Assembly (NCBI GenBank): GCA_028279885.1
Contig: JANQMX010000014.1
Span: 1 to 50,985 of the forward strand
Source: Rhodovibrionaceae bacterium
GTDB lineage: Bacteria > Pseudomonadota > Alphaproteobacteria > Kiloniellales > DSM-21159
DNA: 50,985 bases
Direction: 5' to 3'
A model generated the notes under the pieces. The model saw nothing but the letters and a program-made list of their open reading frames with translations, did no database searches and was not told the DNA's origin. The translations under genes and the position numbers were made by a program. Positions within the stretch are counted from its first letter, which is position 1; each line of letters opens with the position of its first letter. Positions 1 to 8,550 of the stretch are shown here, piece after piece.

Positions 1-57
1 TCCGATGCCGTCGGGGGCCGTCCACAACAACATTTCTAAGCCCGCGCGAGCGTCGCC

Positions 58-100
58 ATGGATCCCGGCTCGCGGGCTTCGCCCTTGGCCGGGATGACAG
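58..100. repeat. Palindromic intergenic repeat
   Basis: The stretch holds an imperfect hairpin: ATCCCGGC at 62-69 pairs with GCCGGGAT at 88-95, and inside it GGGC at 74-77 pairs with GCCC at 81-84. Sequences of this kind (a start-like ATGGATCCCGG followed by a C/G-rich palindrome and ATGACA) are common dispersed intergenic repeats in alphaproteobacterial genomes. The first 196 bases contain no recognisable gene. Confidence 0.5.
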
Positions 101-196
101 TTTGAGATGGGTTGGCCAGGAGGGGCTCGCGCAGCGAGGTGCGTAGCAGGGACGGAACAGGGCGGCGCGCTAGCGCTCATGAAGAACTAACGGCAC

Positions 197-1504
197 TCAA
201 TAAAGCCAGCGTACAAGAGCGAGAGTCAGGGCGGGGAAAGAGAGCAGCAGACCGAGACGCAGCACGTCCCAAGCGAGATAGGGCAGCACACCGCGGAAGA
301 TCTGCGGCAGGGGCACGTCTTCCGCCACCTTGTGAATGATGAAGACGTTCATGCCCACGGGCGGGGTGATCAGGCCCATCTCTACCGCGATCACCGTCAG
401 GACCCCGATCCAGAGCGCGGCCTCTTCCGGCGGCAGACCGAAGTCGAGTCCCATCAGGGTCGGGAAGATGATCGGCATGGTCAGCAGGATCATGGAGAGG
501 CTCTCCATGACGCAGCCGAGCAGGATGTACATCAGCAGCACGGCAGCCAGCACCATGGTGGGAGAAAGCTCGGCCTCGACGACGAAGGCCTGCAGGAGAG
601 CGGGGGCACGGGCCAGCGCGAGGAAGGCGCTGAAGAGTTCGGCGCCGAAGAGGATGAGGAAGATCATCGCCGTGGTGGCCGCCGTGCCCAAAAGGCAGAG
701 GCGCAGGTTCGCCCAGGTCAATCGCCCGCGCAGCAGCGCAAGGATGGCCGTCTCGATCGTGCCGATGGCGGCCGCCTCGGTCGGCGTGAACCAACCGGCG
801 TAGATGCCGCCAATCACCGAGAGGAAGATCGCCGCCGCCGGCCCCAGGGTGAGCCAGAGTGAGCGGTCGCCGTCTTCGGCCGGGACATCGGCCACGGCCT
901 GGCGGCGATGGCGCAGAGCGGTGACGAAGAGATAGCCGAGCAGGGCCAAGGCGCCGGGCACCAACGCAGCGATGAAGAGCTTGGCGATATTCTGCTCGGT
1001 GATCAGGGCATAGATCACCAGCACGATGGACGGCGGAATGAGGATGCCCAGGGTGCCGCCGGCAGCGAGCGCACCGGCGGCGGCGTCGGGCGGGTAGTTG
1101 AGCCGCCTGAGCTCGGGCATCGCCGTGCGCCCCATGGTGGCGGCGGTGGCGAGCGAGGAGCCGCAGATGGCACCGAAGGCGCCGCAGGCGGCGACCGCCG
1201 CCATGGCGACGCCGCCGCGGCGACGGTGCAGCAACCGGTGAGCACCATCGAAGAGGTCACGGCTTAGACCGCTGACCGTGGCAAGCTGCCCCATCAGCAC
1301 GAAGAGCGGCACGACCGAAAGAGAGTAGCTGGAGAACTGGTGGTAGAGCCCGGTCTTCAGGAAGCTGCTCAGCGCAGGCCAGCTGTTGAGGGTCGCATAG
1401 CCGAAGCCGCCGACCAAGATCATCGCCAAACCGACCGGCACACGCAGGAGGATCAACAAAACCAGGACCGCCAGGGCGGAGAGGATCAGGCCGGTCTGAT
1501 CCAT
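197..1504 (-). CDS. dctM: TRAP transporter large permease, DctM
   Basis: This is the large membrane subunit of a tripartite ATP-independent periplasmic (TRAP) transporter. It couples sodium-driven import to substrate delivery by the periplasmic DctP protein. The 435-residue product is hydrophobic throughout, with about a dozen membrane segments, and carries family-typical stretches such as GTLGILIPPSI and a late GLITPPVGMNVF. Start chosen at the ATG giving MDQTGLILSA; a reading 18 codons longer begins with an Arg-rich tail atypical of the family. It is last in a dctP-dctQ-dctM operon, 10 bases after dctQ. The substrate cannot be read from the sequence; C4-dicarboxylates or other carboxylates are usual. 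Confidence 0.93.
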   Translation of the reverse strand: MDQTGLILSALAVLVLLILLRVPVGLAMILVGGFGYATLNSWPALSSFLKTGLYHQFSSYSLSVVPLFVLMGQLATVSGLSRDLFDGAHRLLHRRRGGVAMAAVAACGAFGAICGSSLATAATMGRTAMPELRRLNYPPDAAAGALAAGGTLGILIPPSIVLVIYALITEQNIAKLFIAALVPGALALLGYLFVTALRHRRQAVADVPAEDGDRSLWLTLGPAAAIFLSVIGGIYAGWFTPTEAAAIGTIETAILALLRGRLTWANLRLCLLGTAATTAMIFLILFGAELFSAFLALARAPALLQAFVVEAELSPTMVLAAVLLMYILLGCVMESLSMILLTMPIIFPTLMGLDFGLPPEEAALWIGVLTVIAVEMGLITPPVGMNVFIIHKVAEDVPLPQIFRGVLPYLAWDVLRLGLLLSFPALTLALVRWLY

Positions 1505-1514
1505 GGCGCGCGGC

Positions 1515-2012
1515 CTAGCGGCCTTCCGCGGTCGGGGCCGACGCCTCGATCGTCCCAAGAACCCGCAGCAGGCAGATCGCCCCGAGAGTGGCGAGCCCGA
1601 TCGCGCCGGGCACGAAGCCGAGCCATAGGGGAATGGCGAGGATCATGGAGGTCTCGCCGAAGCGGGCCATGTCCAGCCCGCCGGCCACCAGACGCCACAA
1701 GAGGACGAAGGAGAGGGCGGCGAAGACGAGATTGATCACGCGATCCAGGGCGCGCTGCAGGCCTTCCGGTGCCCAAGCGAGGGCAAAGTCGACCACCACG
1801 TGGCCGCGCACCAGATGGCAATAGGGCAGGAAGAGAAAGATCGCCGCGGCGCAGGCCAACTCGACCAGCTCGTAGTCGCCGGGCAGGGGAGAGGCGAAGA
1901 GGCCGCGCCCGGTGATGCTCAGCGCCGAAGCCAGGGCCGCCGCCAAGAGAAGCACGCCTCCGAAAAGCGCCAGCGCTTCCGCCGTACGGCGCACCAAGCA
2001 GACGACGCTCAT
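1515..2012 (-). CDS. dctQ: TRAP transporter small permease, DctQ
   Basis: This is the small four-helix membrane subunit of the TRAP transporter, which bridges the binding protein and DctM. The product has 165 residues with hydrophobic segments near residues 12-33, 47-66, 88-108 and 127-150, matching the usual DctQ length and topology. The motif region LVELACAAAIFLFLPYCHL with following HVVVDF is characteristic. It lies between dctP (4 bases upstream) and dctM, so the three genes are almost certainly co-transcribed. Confidence 0.9.
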   Translation of the reverse strand: MSVVCLVRRTAEALALFGGVLLLAAALASALSITGRGLFASPLPGDYELVELACAAAIFLFLPYCHLVRGHVVVDFALAWAPEGLQRALDRVINLVFAALSFVLLWRLVAGGLDMARFGETSMILAIPLWLGFVPGAIGLATLGAICLLRVLGTIEASAPTAEGR

Positions 2013-2016
2013 GGCA

Positions 2017-3069
2017 TCAGTCTTCGCTGTAGGCCTCGACCAATTGACGCGCTGCCGTCAAGAGCGCGAGGCCGTCGCGACCGGACTCTTCCATCTCCTG
2101 GATCCACTGCTGAATCACGGGCTGTGTCGCCGCCTTCCAGCGCTCAAGCTCTTCGCCCTCGATGCGGTAGAAGCGGTTGCCCCGGTCGGCGGCCGCCTGG
2201 CGGCCCTTGATCTCGGCCTCGTCCCACAGCGCGCCGATCTGCCGCGCCAGCTGAACGCCGGAGTTGCGATCGATGATCTCCCGCAGGTCATCGGGCAGGG
2301 CGTCATAACGCTCCTGGTTCATGCCGAAGAGGAAGATCGCGGTGTAGAGCCCGCGCGGACCGACGATGGAGGTGTGGCTGTTGGTCAATTCATGGACCTT
2401 GAGCGGCAGGGTCACCTCGAAGGGCAGCAAGGCACCATCGATCACGCCGCGCGACAGAGACTCGGGCACGGCCGGCACCGGCATGCCGATGGCGCTGGCG
2501 CCCAGCGCCTCGAGCGCGCGGTTGATCACCCGGGTGGGCGCCCGCACCTTGGCGCCGCGCAGGTCTTCCATGCGCTCGATGTCGGTGTCGCGCATGTGAA
2601 AGCTGCCCGGCGCGTGGACGTGGACCAGTAGTGGCTTGACGCCGGGAAACTCCTCCAAGGCATGGCGCTCATAGAAGGTGTGCGCCGCCTGGCTGGTGGC
2701 TTCCGCCGAGGCTGCCGGCACGAAGGGCAGCTCGAAGACCTCGATCACCGGAAAGCGCCCGGCGGTGTAGCCGGTCAGGGTCCAGACGATATCGACCACG
2801 CCGTCGCGCGCCTGGTCGTAGAGCTGCGGCGGTTTGCCGCCGAGCTGCATGGCTGGGAAGATCTCGACGGCGATGCGCCCCCCGGACTCTTCCTCGATCT
2901 TGCGCGCCCAGGGCTCGATGAAGCCCGCGTGGGTTACCGAGGTGGTGGGCAGGAAATGATGCACGCGCAGGCGCACCTCTTCCTCCGCCGTTGCCGTGCC
3001 CAGAACGGCGAACGACAGAGCCAAGGCGAGGGGAGCCAAAAGGCCCCGGCGGAGAAGAAGAAATGTCAT
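2017..3069 (-). CDS. dctP: TRAP transporter solute-binding protein, DctP
   Basis: This is the periplasmic substrate-binding subunit of the TRAP system. The start is placed at the ATG giving MTFLLLRRGLLAP, which yields a clean Sec signal peptide cleaved near ATAEEE; a longer reading adds 32 residues with no signal-peptide character. The mature protein has the DctP fold signatures: an early HHFLPTTS strand, the FELPFV segment, LRGAKVRAP with the conserved Arg that normally contacts the substrate carboxylate, and a VPAVPESLSRGVIDGAL stretch. It is the first gene of the operon. The substrate is unknown. Confidence 0.92.
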   Translation of the reverse strand: MTFLLLRRGLLAPLALALSFAVLGTATAEEEVRLRVHHFLPTTSVTHAGFIEPWARKIEEESGGRIAVEIFPAMQLGGKPPQLYDQARDGVVDIVWTLTGYTAGRFPVIEVFELPFVPAASAEATSQAAHTFYERHALEEFPGVKPLLVHVHAPGSFHMRDTDIERMEDLRGAKVRAPTRVINRALEALGASAIGMPVPAVPESLSRGVIDGALLPFEVTLPLKVHELTNSHTSIVGPRGLYTAIFLFGMNQERYDALPDDLREIIDRNSGVQLARQIGALWDEAEIKGRQAAADRGNRFYRIEGEELERWKAATQPVIQQWIQEMEESGRDGLALLTAARQLVEAYSED

Positions 3070-3225
3070 GCTGCGTCTCGTCGAAGGAAAGCCCTGATGG
3101 CGGCTTAACGATTGGTCAGCTTCTCCGCAAGCGCGTGCGACGACTAGCCGGCAAGCGTCCGGCATTGTCGCATAGGCTCCAGACCGGTCCGACTAGGCGT
3201 GGGCTATACTATCTCACCTTTTTAA

Positions 3226-3262
3226 GATTGACTCTCATTCGCAAAAACGAGACCAATGAGGC
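3226..3262 (+). promoter_or_regulatory. Candidate Fur-family operator upstream of the NiSOD operon
   Basis: The 15-mer at 3229-3243 (TGACTCTCATTCGCA) matches the 7-1-7 Fur consensus TGATAATNATTATCA at 9 of 14 informative positions. A separate inverted repeat CTCATT (3234-3239) / AATGAG (3255-3260) overlaps it. It sits about 40-55 bases before the first gene of the nickel superoxide dismutase operon, where metal-dependent control would be expected. The call rests on pattern only; the responsible regulator (Fur, Nur or another) is not known. Confidence 0.35.
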
Positions 3263-3283
3263 TCACGATCGAGGTGAGTTCCC

Positions 3284-3664
3284 ATGCAGCGCAAAAGCTC
3301 CACTGCTGTTCTTTCAACACTGGTCTTCCTGTCGGCGGTATCAGCCGCCGTGGCCCACCCGAGCCATCAGGGCGAAAGCGGTGCAGTCCACATTCTGTCA
3401 TCCTGGTCTCACAGTCTCCCGCTCTTGATGACCGGCTTCCTTGCGGCGGTTCTGTTCTTGCGAACTCGGCGTGCTTGGATGCTGGGCGTTGCGGCCACAC
3501 TTCTGGCCGTTGCGGCAGTGGGCACCCACGCTTTCTATGGGCACTCCTTGGCTTTCACGCTTCAAGCCGTCGCTGTCGCAGCCTGCCTGGCTGGAGCGGG
3601 ATACGGCCTCGGCGCAATGCTGTTGCGCCGCCGCGCTTCACGAGGAGCCGAGAAGGCGCAATGA
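3284..3664 (+). CDS. Small His-containing membrane protein, first gene of NiSOD operon
   Basis: The 126-residue product has an N-terminal signal-like helix (residues 8-24) ending AVAHPSHQ, then His-rich short loops (HPSHQ, VHILSSWSH, THAFYGH) and three further hydrophobic segments near 46-60, 65-83 and 88-112. An HP-x-H start after a signal peptide recalls the nickel permease family HupE/UreJ, but the protein is much shorter and the family's core motif is not clear. It overlaps the next gene by 4 bases and lies 0.5 kb before sodN. I infer a role in metal (nickel) handling; no function is demonstrated. Confidence 0.6.
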   Translation: MQRKSSTAVLSTLVFLSAVSAAVAHPSHQGESGAVHILSSWSHSLPLLMTGFLAAVLFLRTRRAWMLGVAATLLAVAAVGTHAFYGHSLAFTLQAVAVAACLAGAGYGLGAMLLRRRASRGAEKAQ

Positions 3665-4176
3665 GCTTCGATCAGGCCGCTCCACAGGCCGCCAACTTAG
3701 ACGAAGACGGCGTTGAAGTCGGCTTCGGCGCGCGCTGGAAGGTTCTGACACGCCGGGCCAACGCGCTCTTCGACGCCGAAGACTACGAGGCTGCCGGCAC
3801 GCTTTATGCCCTCGCATGCCAGGAAGCGGAGAAAATCTTCACGGCAGCTTGGAATGCGGATGGCGACAGAGCGCACGAAGCCGTGCCCATGCTGGCCGTG
3901 TCGGCGGCAAATGCAGCAAACAACGCGGGCCGGCAAAACGATGCCGATGTTGCTGGAGGTGCGTTCATCGAAGCTGTCGATACCTTCGTCAGCGCACTCG
4001 AAAGCCCTTCGGCGCCTAAGCCGCTGAAAACGGCATGTGCCCGTCACCTGCCTCGATTGCTCGTGCAGTTCAAGGCGAAGATCGAGGAGATGGGTGCGGA
4101 TGAGACCCAGTTCACCCAGTCGTTCGAGAGGGCCCACTATGCCGGGCTCGCGTTTGGAAGGAACGAGGGCTTCTAA
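3661..4176 (+). CDS. Uncharacterised helical (TPR-like) protein in NiSOD operon
   Basis: The 171-residue soluble protein is predicted to be all-helical. The region ARWKVLTRRANALFDAEDYE followed by AAGTLYALACQEAEK has the spacing of a tetratricopeptide-like helix pair, and there is no signal peptide. The start is the ATG that overlaps the stop of the preceding membrane protein (ATGA), which indicates translational coupling. It ends 36 bases before sodN. Family not recognised. From its position it may be an accessory or chaperone for NiSOD assembly, but that is inference only. Confidence 0.6.
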   Translation: MSFDQAAPQAANLDEDGVEVGFGARWKVLTRRANALFDAEDYEAAGTLYALACQEAEKIFTAAWNADGDRAHEAVPMLAVSAANAANNAGRQNDADVAGGAFIEAVDTFVSALESPSAPKPLKTACARHLPRLLVQFKAKIEEMGADETQFTQSFERAHYAGLAFGRNEGF

Positions 4177-4212
4177 AAAGACGCCCCAGGGATAAGGCAA
4201 GAAGAGGAAGCG

Positions 4213-4713
4213 ATGCTGTACCAACTGCTCGATCGATTGGACCGAATTGGAGCCGTGTCTCATGCCCAGGCTCACTGCGACATTCCCTGCGGCGTCTACG
4301 ACCCTGGACCGGCCTTGATCGCCGCCGTTTCGGTGGTGCGGCTGATGGACATCATGCACGAAGGCGTCGCGCAACGGGCCGAGCCGGCCGCGCTCCATAA
4401 CTTCCTGTCCCGCTGCACCTTGCGGAAGGAAGAGGAGGCAGAGAAGGTCAAGCATGAGATTCGCATCATCTGGGGCGATTACTTCAAGGCGCCGATGATC
4501 GAGGCCCACCCGGAGATCCATGCTTTGACGCATTCGATCATGCAGAAGGCCAGTGCCTGCAAGCAAGACGTCCACCGTGAAGACGGCGAAGCGCTGGTCG
4601 AACTGGTCAATCAGTTCGCCGAGATCTTCTGGAAGACAAAGAGCAAGGACACGCAGCGTTTCGCCAGCCCCTATCAGCCGGGCCTGCCGATCGTCTATCC
4701 CGTGCTCTCATGA
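4213..4713 (+). CDS. sodN: Nickel superoxide dismutase, SodN
   Basis: This enzyme converts superoxide to oxygen and hydrogen peroxide using a Ni(II/III) centre held by its N-terminal hook. The 166-residue precursor begins with a 20-residue propeptide ending AQA; the mature form then starts with the diagnostic hook HCDIPCGVYDP (His21, Cys22, Cys26 in precursor numbering), which supplies the nickel ligands. The rest is a four-helix bundle of the usual length. A GAGGAAG ribosome-binding site lies just before the ATG. The stop overlaps the start of sodX, the protease that exposes His21. Confidence 0.96.
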   Translation: MLYQLLDRLDRIGAVSHAQAHCDIPCGVYDPGPALIAAVSVVRLMDIMHEGVAQRAEPAALHNFLSRCTLRKEEEAEKVKHEIRIIWGDYFKAPMIEAHPEIHALTHSIMQKASACKQDVHREDGEALVELVNQFAEIFWKTKSKDTQRFASPYQPGLPIVYPVLS

Positions 4714-5009
4714 CCTTTGGACGGTGGCGCTGGCGCCTCGTTCGGATCTGCGGTGAGAGCATGGCCCCACGTCTAAGGCCGGGGTCGTTTGCGCTATTTC
4801 GGCCACCGCGGCATCTGACCAGCGGCGATACGGTGCTCGTCGAGCACCCGCGCTATGGGCGCATCGTTAAGTCGGTGCGCGCAATTGCTGACGGCGAAGT
4901 CTGGCTCGAAGGCCTCTCGTCGCACTCGATCGCTGCGGACAGGCTGGGCAGCGTGCCGTTCCAGGCCATCCTCGGCCGGCTCGCTTTCCAGGTTTCGCCG
5001 CCCGGCTGA
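4710..5009 (+). CDS. sodX: Nickel-type SOD maturation protease, SodX
   Basis: This small S24/S26 signal-peptidase-like enzyme removes the propeptide of SodN so that the new N-terminal histidine can bind nickel. In the 99-residue product the catalytic serine is in GESMAPRL (Ser17) and the general-base lysine is in GRIVKSV (Lys54), the standard Ser-Lys dyad arrangement. It has no extended membrane anchor, unlike signal peptidase I. The start overlaps the sodN stop by 4 bases (ATGA), so the two are translationally coupled. Confidence 0.92.
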   Translation: MTFGRWRWRLVRICGESMAPRLRPGSFALFRPPRHLTSGDTVLVEHPRYGRIVKSVRAIADGEVWLEGLSSHSIAADRLGSVPFQAILGRLAFQVSPPG

Positions 5010-5136
5010 CCGCAGCCGCCTGACGAAGCCAATATCCACAGCGCTCGGCAGAATCAGGCCTGTCTTTCCCCTCTACATGACCAGTGTTCAGTGCTCTGAT
5101 GGACCTGCGCCACAGCACGACAAGAGGAGAGACGGC

Positions 5137-5682
5137 ATGAACGCGAAGGCTTCCGAGGCTCAGGTTCAGAGGCTGCAAGACAAGGATGAGATACGCGACG
5201 TCGTCATGCGGTTTTGCCGCGGCATCGATCGCCTCGACGAGGCGCTCATTCGCTCCTGCTTTCATGCCGACAGCTACGACAACCACGGACACTTCAAGGG
5301 AAGCGGCCCCGCGTTCGCCGCCTTCATCGTCGAGGCGCTGCCCAAGTACTCGCATCACACGACCCACTCGGTCGCCAATCTGCTGATCGAACTCGATGCC
5401 GACGACCCCGACGGCGCCCACTCGGAAGCCTATGTCATCGCCTACCTGCGCCGGCGCGATGACGAGGGGGCCGAGTGGCTCGATCTCTTCGCCGGGCGCT
5501 ATGTCGACCGCTTCGCGCGCCGGGACGGAGAATGGCGGATCGCCCGTCGTATCGTCGTGCACGACTGGTCCACGTCGTTTGCGCTGGGTGAGGCCAGTTT
5601 CTCGCTTCCCACGACGGGGTTCGTCCAAGGCCGGCGCGATCGCGAGGATTTGGTTTACAAGTCCGCATCCGAACGGCTCTGA
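5137..5682 (+). CDS. SnoaL/NTF2-fold protein
   Basis: The 181-residue product begins MNAKASEAQVQRLQDKDEIR after a good GAGGAGAG ribosome-binding site. The sequence follows the SnoaL-like plan: an N-terminal helix (DKDEIRDVVMRFCRGIDR), a FHADSYDNHGHFKG segment with acidic and His residues, and a C-terminal GRYVDRFARRDGEWRIARR strand typical of this fold. Family members are cyclases, isomerases, dehydratases or ring-hydroxylating dioxygenase beta-like subunits; the His/Asp pattern suggests a catalytic rather than purely binding role. The substrate is unknown. It is followed by a second NTF2-fold gene 27 bases on. Confidence 0.8.
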   Translation: MNAKASEAQVQRLQDKDEIRDVVMRFCRGIDRLDEALIRSCFHADSYDNHGHFKGSGPAFAAFIVEALPKYSHHTTHSVANLLIELDADDPDGAHSEAYVIAYLRRRDDEGAEWLDLFAGRYVDRFARRDGEWRIARRIVVHDWSTSFALGEASFSLPTTGFVQGRRDREDLVYKSASERL

Positions 5683-5709
5683 TGAAACGCAGACAGCAGG
5701 GAGGCTCCG

Positions 5710-6090
5710 ATGGGGACCGAGGCCAGTACCGCTTGCACCGACAGCGATATCGCCGTGTTGATGGAAACCACAAAGAGCTGGGCCCAGTCGGTGACCGACC
5801 AGGACTGGGCCAAGTTCGTCGGTTATTGGGACGAGAATGCCGTGCTTATGCCGCCCGGCCACCAGAGCATAGAGGGACGCGATAACATCCAAGCCTTCGT
5901 GCAGGGAGAGGTCGGACCCGTCAGCGCCTTCACCTTTACCGACTGGCAGTTCGAGTGTTCCGGCGCGCTGGCTGTCGTTTCTACCGGCTTTGACGCCGGA
6001 ACAGTGGCTGGCAAGCACGTCATTGTCTTGCGCCGCCGGGCAGACGACTCCTGGGCGATCATAAGGGTGATCTACAACGCCAACGGCTGA
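5710..6090 (+). CDS. DUF4440/SnoaL-like protein
   Basis: The 126-residue cytoplasmic protein has the NTF2-like layout: a helix TTKSWAQSVTDQDWAKFVGYW, the typical ENAVLMPPG turn, and the C-terminal strands GKHVIVLRRRADDSWAIIR. It resembles the product at 32775-33185, which shares the LMPPG turn. Function is unknown; proteins of this class are often small ligand-binding or stress-related enzymes. It probably shares a transcript with the preceding gene. GGGAGG lies upstream of the ATG. Confidence 0.75.
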   Translation: MGTEASTACTDSDIAVLMETTKSWAQSVTDQDWAKFVGYWDENAVLMPPGHQSIEGRDNIQAFVQGEVGPVSAFTFTDWQFECSGALAVVSTGFDAGTVAGKHVIVLRRRADDSWAIIRVIYNANG

Positions 6091-6204
6091 CGCTGCCCCG
6101 CCTCACTGCTGTCCGGTCAAACGTCGAGATATTGGCCGGACGGCACTGCATTGGCTTGCGTATAGCACCTTTTTCGCAAGCCAGCGACTTGCTGGTAGAC
6201 AAAG

Positions 6205-6352
6205 CCTCTTGGCGCTGCGCGCCACCCTCCTCCCGGCGCTGCGCGCCAACCTCCCCCTCAAGGGGTGAGGTATAAGTGAAGGCAGCAGAACGACAATTCC
6301 CTCCCCCCAAAGAGGGGCAGAGTTAGGGTGGGGTGTGTCCGCGAAGCGGACA
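6205..6352. repeat. Cluster of intergenic repeats in a 392-base spacer
   Basis: The spacer 6091-6482 contains no gene. It holds a direct repeat GGCGCTGCGCGCCA at 6211-6224 and 6235-6248, C-rich blocks (CTCCCCCTCAAGGGG and CTCCCCCCAAAGAGGGG) that form short palindromes, and a hairpin TGTCCGC (6336-6342) / GCGGACA (6346-6352). Such C-rich palindromic blocks are common dispersed intergenic repeats of high-GC proteobacteria. Confidence 0.6.
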
Positions 6353-6482
6353 ATAAAAAAGCTCTTCTGCACTAACTGGACAGGAGTGGCGTCCGCTCAG
6401 CGCCGGAAGAGAACCGGCCGGCGAGACGCCGGCCGATCCACAAAGTTTGAAACCATCCTCGAGAGGATAGATCGAGACTTGC

Positions 6483-8075
6483 CTAGGCGAACCACCAACG
6501 CTCGGCGAGGCGGACACCGTCAAGCTGCCAGTTGTTTCCGATGGCCTCTTCGTGCGCCAGCTTGGTGGAGGCGGCATCGACGTAGTTGGCATACATCGGC
6601 ACCACCACGCCGCCTTCGTCGCGCACGATCTGCTGCATTTCGAAGTACATTTCGCGACGCTTGGTGGTGTCGAGCTCGGCGCGCGCCTTGAGCAGCAGTT
6701 CGTTGAAGCGCTTGTTATCCCAGAAGGTGTCGTTCCAGGGCACGCCGGCCTCATAAGCGGTGCCGAACATCCAGTCTTCCGTCGCCCGGCCGCTCCAGTA
6801 GCAGGCGCACCAGGACTTCCGCATCCAGACGTTCGACCAATAGCCGTCGTTCGGCTCGCGGATGACGTTGATGTTGATGCCGGCCTTGGCGGCATGCTCC
6901 TTGTAGAGCACCGCGGCGTCGACCGCCCCGGGGAAGGCCGCATCGGCCGCCGAGAGATCCAGGACGATGTCGCCGACGTCGGCCTTCTTCCAGTGGAATT
7001 TGGCCTTGTCCGGGTCGTAGGGACGCTGCTCCAGGCTTCCGGCGAAGTACTGGTTCGCCGGCCCGATCGGGTGGTCGTTGGCGACCAGGCCGTGGCCGCG
7101 CAGGATCTTCTGCACCAGCTCGTCCCGGTCGATCGCGTACTTCAGGGCCGTGCGCATCTCGTTGTTATCGAACGGCTGCTGCGTGGTGATCATCGGGAAG
7201 GTGTAGTGCTGGTTCCCGGTGACCTCGAAGACCTGGATGTTCGGGTTGCGCTCCATCAGCCGGATGGTCTTGAGGTCGACGCGGTTGATGACGTCCACCT
7301 CATCGGTGTTGAGCGCGCTCATGCGGGCCGCCGCATCGGCGATGGCGACCAGCTCCACGGACTCGAAGTGGGCGCGGTCGCTCTTGAAGTAGTTGGGATT
7401 GCGCTTGGCGGATCCGCGGACACCCGGCTCGAAGCTCTCCATGATATAGCCGCCGGTGCCATTGCCGGTCTTGAACGACTCCTGCATCTGGCCCGAGGGA
7501 TAGATCACCAGATGATAGTCGCTCAGCAGATAGGGGAAGTCGGCGTTGCCGGACTTGAGGGTGAAGACGACCCGATGCTTGCCGTCGGCCTTGATGGTCT
7601 CGATCGGCGCCACGATGGGCTTGGCGGCCGATTTCGAGTCCTCGCCCATATGATGGTGCATGGTCTCGATGACGTCCTGCGCCTCGAAGTCCTTGCCATT
7701 GTGCCAGGTCACGCCCTTGCGCAGGTTGAAGGTCCAGGTCGCGGCGTCGGCCGAGGGCTCCCAGCTTTCCGCCAGCTCAGGCCCGAGCGCGCCGTCCGCC
7801 TTAACCTCGGTCAGGCAGTTGTAGAGCATGCCCATGGCGAACATCTGCATGAAGGTGTCGCTGTGGGTCGCCGCATCCAGGGTGTCGGAGGTGCTGGCCC
7901 CGGCCAGTCCGGCGCGCAGATGCCCGCCTTTTTGCGGGGCGGCGCGGGCGGTCTTGTCAAACAGGCTGGTCGCCGCCGCGGCCGTCACACCAAGCGCAGT
8001 CGCCGTACCCATGAAGTCGCGCCGGCTCATGCCGCCGCGCTTTAGCATCTCTTCCAACTGACGTAGGGTCTTCAT
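6483..8075 (-). CDS. ABC transporter substrate-binding protein, family 5 (peptide/opine type), Tat-exported
   Basis: This periplasmic binding protein belongs to the DppA/OppA family (SBP_bac_5). The start at MKTLRQLEEM follows GGGAGG. The N-terminus has a twin-arginine signal SRRDFM (Arg18-Arg19) and a hydrophobic stretch ending ARAAPQ, so it is exported folded. Family features include the early GLAGASTSDTLDAA region, WTFNLRKGVTWHNGKDF, and YAIDRDELVQKILRG. The 530-residue length is normal. No permease or ATPase lies next to it, so it is an orphan that must work with components encoded elsewhere. Ligand unknown. Confidence 0.9.
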   Translation of the reverse strand: MKTLRQLEEMLKRGGMSRRDFMGTATALGVTAAAATSLFDKTARAAPQKGGHLRAGLAGASTSDTLDAATHSDTFMQMFAMGMLYNCLTEVKADGALGPELAESWEPSADAATWTFNLRKGVTWHNGKDFEAQDVIETMHHHMGEDSKSAAKPIVAPIETIKADGKHRVVFTLKSGNADFPYLLSDYHLVIYPSGQMQESFKTGNGTGGYIMESFEPGVRGSAKRNPNYFKSDRAHFESVELVAIADAAARMSALNTDEVDVINRVDLKTIRLMERNPNIQVFEVTGNQHYTFPMITTQQPFDNNEMRTALKYAIDRDELVQKILRGHGLVANDHPIGPANQYFAGSLEQRPYDPDKAKFHWKKADVGDIVLDLSAADAAFPGAVDAAVLYKEHAAKAGININVIREPNDGYWSNVWMRKSWCACYWSGRATEDWMFGTAYEAGVPWNDTFWDNKRFNELLLKARAELDTTKRREMYFEMQQIVRDEGGVVVPMYANYVDAASTKLAHEEAIGNNWQLDGVRLAERWWFA

Positions 8076-8194
8076 TTTACAGGGCCTCCCTGATTTCCAT
8101 GGCAATGAGACTACCATCTATGTGGGTATTTTCCATCTTGGTCTAAGGGGAATACCAGTCAATCTCCAAGACGTGAAGAGTTGAGACCGCAAGA

Positions 8195-8533
8195 ATGGCC
8201 GCACCGAGAACGCCGACTGAGAAGCCGACCAACAAGGTGCTGGCCAAATGGAGCCTGCTCTTCGTCTCGGGCTATTTGATCTTCGCCTGGCTATCGGGCG
8301 GCTGGCCCTTCGAGCGGGATGAGTGGATCGGGTTCTTCTATCCGGCAGGGCTGGACCGGACGGAAGAGGTGCAGCGCAGCGGCTATTACCTGAGCTTGGA
8401 GGCCTGCCGCGCCGACATGCTCGAGCAGGCCGCGGCGCAAGGCGGGGAGGGCAGCGACTACCTTTGCGGCCTGAATTGCGATGCCCGCCTCGACAACAGC
8501 ACACCGGACGACTGCGTGCGACAGGCGCGCTAG
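8195..8533 (+). CDS. Small single-pass membrane protein of unknown function
   Basis: The 112-residue product has one hydrophobic segment (about residues 20-36, SLLFVSGYLIFAWLSGGW) near the N-terminus. A Cys-containing C-terminal part follows (LEACRADML, YLCGLNCDARL, PDDCVRQ), so four cysteines would lie on the far side of the membrane. It is transcribed divergently from the binding protein at 6483-8075. No family recognised. The ATG lacks a clear ribosome-binding site, which lowers confidence. Confidence 0.5.
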   Translation: MAAPRTPTEKPTNKVLAKWSLLFVSGYLIFAWLSGGWPFERDEWIGFFYPAGLDRTEEVQRSGYYLSLEACRADMLEQAAAQGGEGSDYLCGLNCDARLDNSTPDDCVRQAR

Positions 8534-8550
8534 GGCCGTCGGGAAACCGG

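Noticed and set aside
4867-6018. 383-codon open frame on the minus strand
   Set aside because: It is antisense to sodX and the NTF2-fold genes, and spans an intergenic region with no start signals.
6336-6352. Intrinsic terminator at TGTCCGC/GCGGACA
   Set aside because: The A-rich run follows on the plus strand, so there is no T-run downstream of the stem in either direction of transcription.
6200-6360. Possible CRISPR-like short repeats
   Set aside because: Repeats are only two copies of 14 bases with no regular spacing or leader; they are dispersed intergenic palindromes.
6552-8045. 497-codon open frame on the plus strand
   Set aside because: It is antisense to the family 5 binding protein, whose motifs and signal peptide are clear. 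The frame is a by-product of high GC.
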